Below, piece by piece: positions 5,267 through 6,017 of a stretch of DNA of 6,017 nt. Every line of letters begins with the position of its first letter. Within the stretch, counting starts at the first letter, position 1. A program made the translations under genes and the position numbers. The stretch spans positions 1 through 6,017 of the forward strand of contig CALGUT010000638.1 of the NCBI GenBank assembly GCA_937920335.1, in the 5' to 3' direction. Below the pieces are notes generated by a model. It saw only the letters and a list, made by a program, of their open reading frames with translations. It was not told the origin of the DNA and did not search any database. The stretch comes from an uncultured Opitutales bacterium. GTDB taxonomy: Bacteria; Verrucomicrobiota; Verrucomicrobiia; Opitutales; UBA2995.

Positions 5267-5998
5267 TTACACCTCAGCCCCTGGAGCTAAAGCCTTGTAG
5301 CCGGGTATCAAGAATTTACTGATTTCGGAAAGCGGCTCGTTTTCAAAATCCTCCAAGGTCACTGCATCCTGAATCGATAAGTTATTGGATGCAATCCGAC
5401 GTAACTGAACCAGCATACCCCCGCAGCCCAACTTTTGACCAACATCATGAACCAAACTGCGAATATAGGTCCCCTTTGTACAATACACATAAAACTCTCC
5501 CAAAGGACTATTCCAGGAATTCAAGGCATACTTTGACACCCGAATAAACCGTGGTTCCCTCGGAACTTCCTTTCCTTTCCGAGCATGCTTGTAAAGCGGA
5601 ACACCCTTTATCTTCACAGCGGAAAACATAGGAGGTGTTTGATACTGGTCCCCGACAAAAGTACTCATCTGCTCCTGAATCATTTCAGCAGTTATAGAAT
5701 CAGGAACTTCCCGTGTATCCACAATCTCTCCATCAATATCATAAGAATTTGACGTCTTACCGAATTCGACGGTCCCTTCATACTCTTTATCGAGGCTCAT
5801 CAACCTGGAAGACAGCTTAGTCGCCTTTCCCACGAGAATAATCAGTAAGCCGGTCGCTAGCGGATCCAATGTTCCAGCGTGCCCCACTCGTTTCATTTTG
5901 AGCTTTCTGCGAACCCGATCGACTACGTCGTGAGACGTTATACCCGTAGGCTTATCAATCAGAAGCACGCCTTCAAAGTCATTCAATGCCTGTGCCAT
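5267..5998 (-). CDS. truB: tRNA pseudouridine-55 synthase
   Basis: The 243-residue enzyme converts U55 of the tRNA T-loop to pseudouridine. GVLLIDKPTGITSHDVV lies at 10-26. The catalytic loop VGHAGTLDPLATGLL is at 38-52 with nucleophile Asp45. Further family motifs are LDKEYEGTVEFG at 69-80, PPMFSAVKIKGVPLYKHAR at 122-140, and GTYIRSLVHDVGQKLG at 176-191. It is shorter than the 314 residues of the E. coli enzyme and seems to lack most of the C-terminal PUA domain, as in other short bacterial TruB proteins. The ATG at 5998 is followed at once by family sequence, so the start is well placed, although no good Shine-Dalgarno site precedes it in the 19 bases visible. The promoter lies outside the window; in many bacteria this gene follows infB and rbfA. 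Confidence 0.96.
   Translation of the reverse strand: MAQALNDFEGVLLIDKPTGITSHDVVDRVRRKLKMKRVGHAGTLDPLATGLLIILVGKATKLSSRLMSLDKEYEGTVEFGKTSNSYDIDGEIVDTREVPDSITAEMIQEQMSTFVGDQYQTPPMFSAVKIKGVPLYKHARKGKEVPREPRFIRVSKYALNSWNSPLGEFYVYCTKGTYIRSLVHDVGQKLGCGGMLVQLRRIASNNLSIQDAVTLEDFENEPLSEISKFLIPGYKALAPGAEV
5270..5275 (-). promoter_or_regulatory. Shine-Dalgarno site for ribF
   Basis: GAGGTG on the minus strand, formed by the last two sense codons of truB, lies eight bases before the GTG at 5261. It supports the GTG start and indicates that ribF is read from the truB transcript. Confidence 0.75.
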
Positions 5999-6017
5999 AA
6001 CGAAAAATGATCAAGGA

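Noticed and set aside
1..6017. CRISPR arrays, insertion sequences, tRNA or rRNA genes
   Set aside because: No regularly spaced repeats, transposase motifs, terminal inverted repeats or tRNA-like folds were seen on reading both strands.

Overview
The window looks like chromosomal DNA of a Verrucomicrobiota-type bacterium, most likely of the Opitutae/Puniceicoccales kind. I infer this from the moderate base composition, the Gram-negative envelope proteins (an outer-membrane barrel, a lipoprotein and exported periplasmic proteins), and a sigma factor / small membrane protein / PDZ gene set that resembles what I remember from that group. The assignment rests on protein character only; no taxonomic search was possible.

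Positions 1-2248 (+ strand) hold a compact operon: the 3' part of a DUF3570 outer-membrane beta-barrel gene, an ApbE-family FAD:protein FMN transferase, an exported TlpA/thioredoxin-fold protein with a WCAPC active site, and a 73-residue DUF4266 lipoprotein ending in a Gly-rich Cys-x-Cys tail. The genes overlap or nearly touch, and a clear intrinsic terminator follows the last one (2291-2320). The set reads as one extracytoplasmic redox or protein-modification system whose purpose is not established. It is the most interesting part of the window. The ApbE homologue has no visible export signal and seems to lack a metal-binding Asp, so its reaction and site of action are open.

Positions 2361-4311 (+ strand) hold a second transcription unit. 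A perfect TATAAT box lies so close to the ATG of an ECF-type sigma factor that the mRNA is probably leaderless. The sigma gene overlaps (ATGA) a single-pass membrane protein that is a plausible non-zinc anti-sigma or sensor. After 20 bases comes an exported PDZ-domain protein without a protease domain. Together they look like an envelope-sensing regulatory module.

Positions 4308-5998 (- strand) hold the housekeeping pair truB-ribF (tRNA pseudouridine-55 synthase; bifunctional riboflavin kinase/FAD synthetase), with truB transcribed first. ribF converges on the PDZ gene, and the two stop codons share one CTAG. There is no gene-free stretch longer than 300 bases; the largest gap is 2249-2372, which holds the terminator and the sigma-gene promoter.
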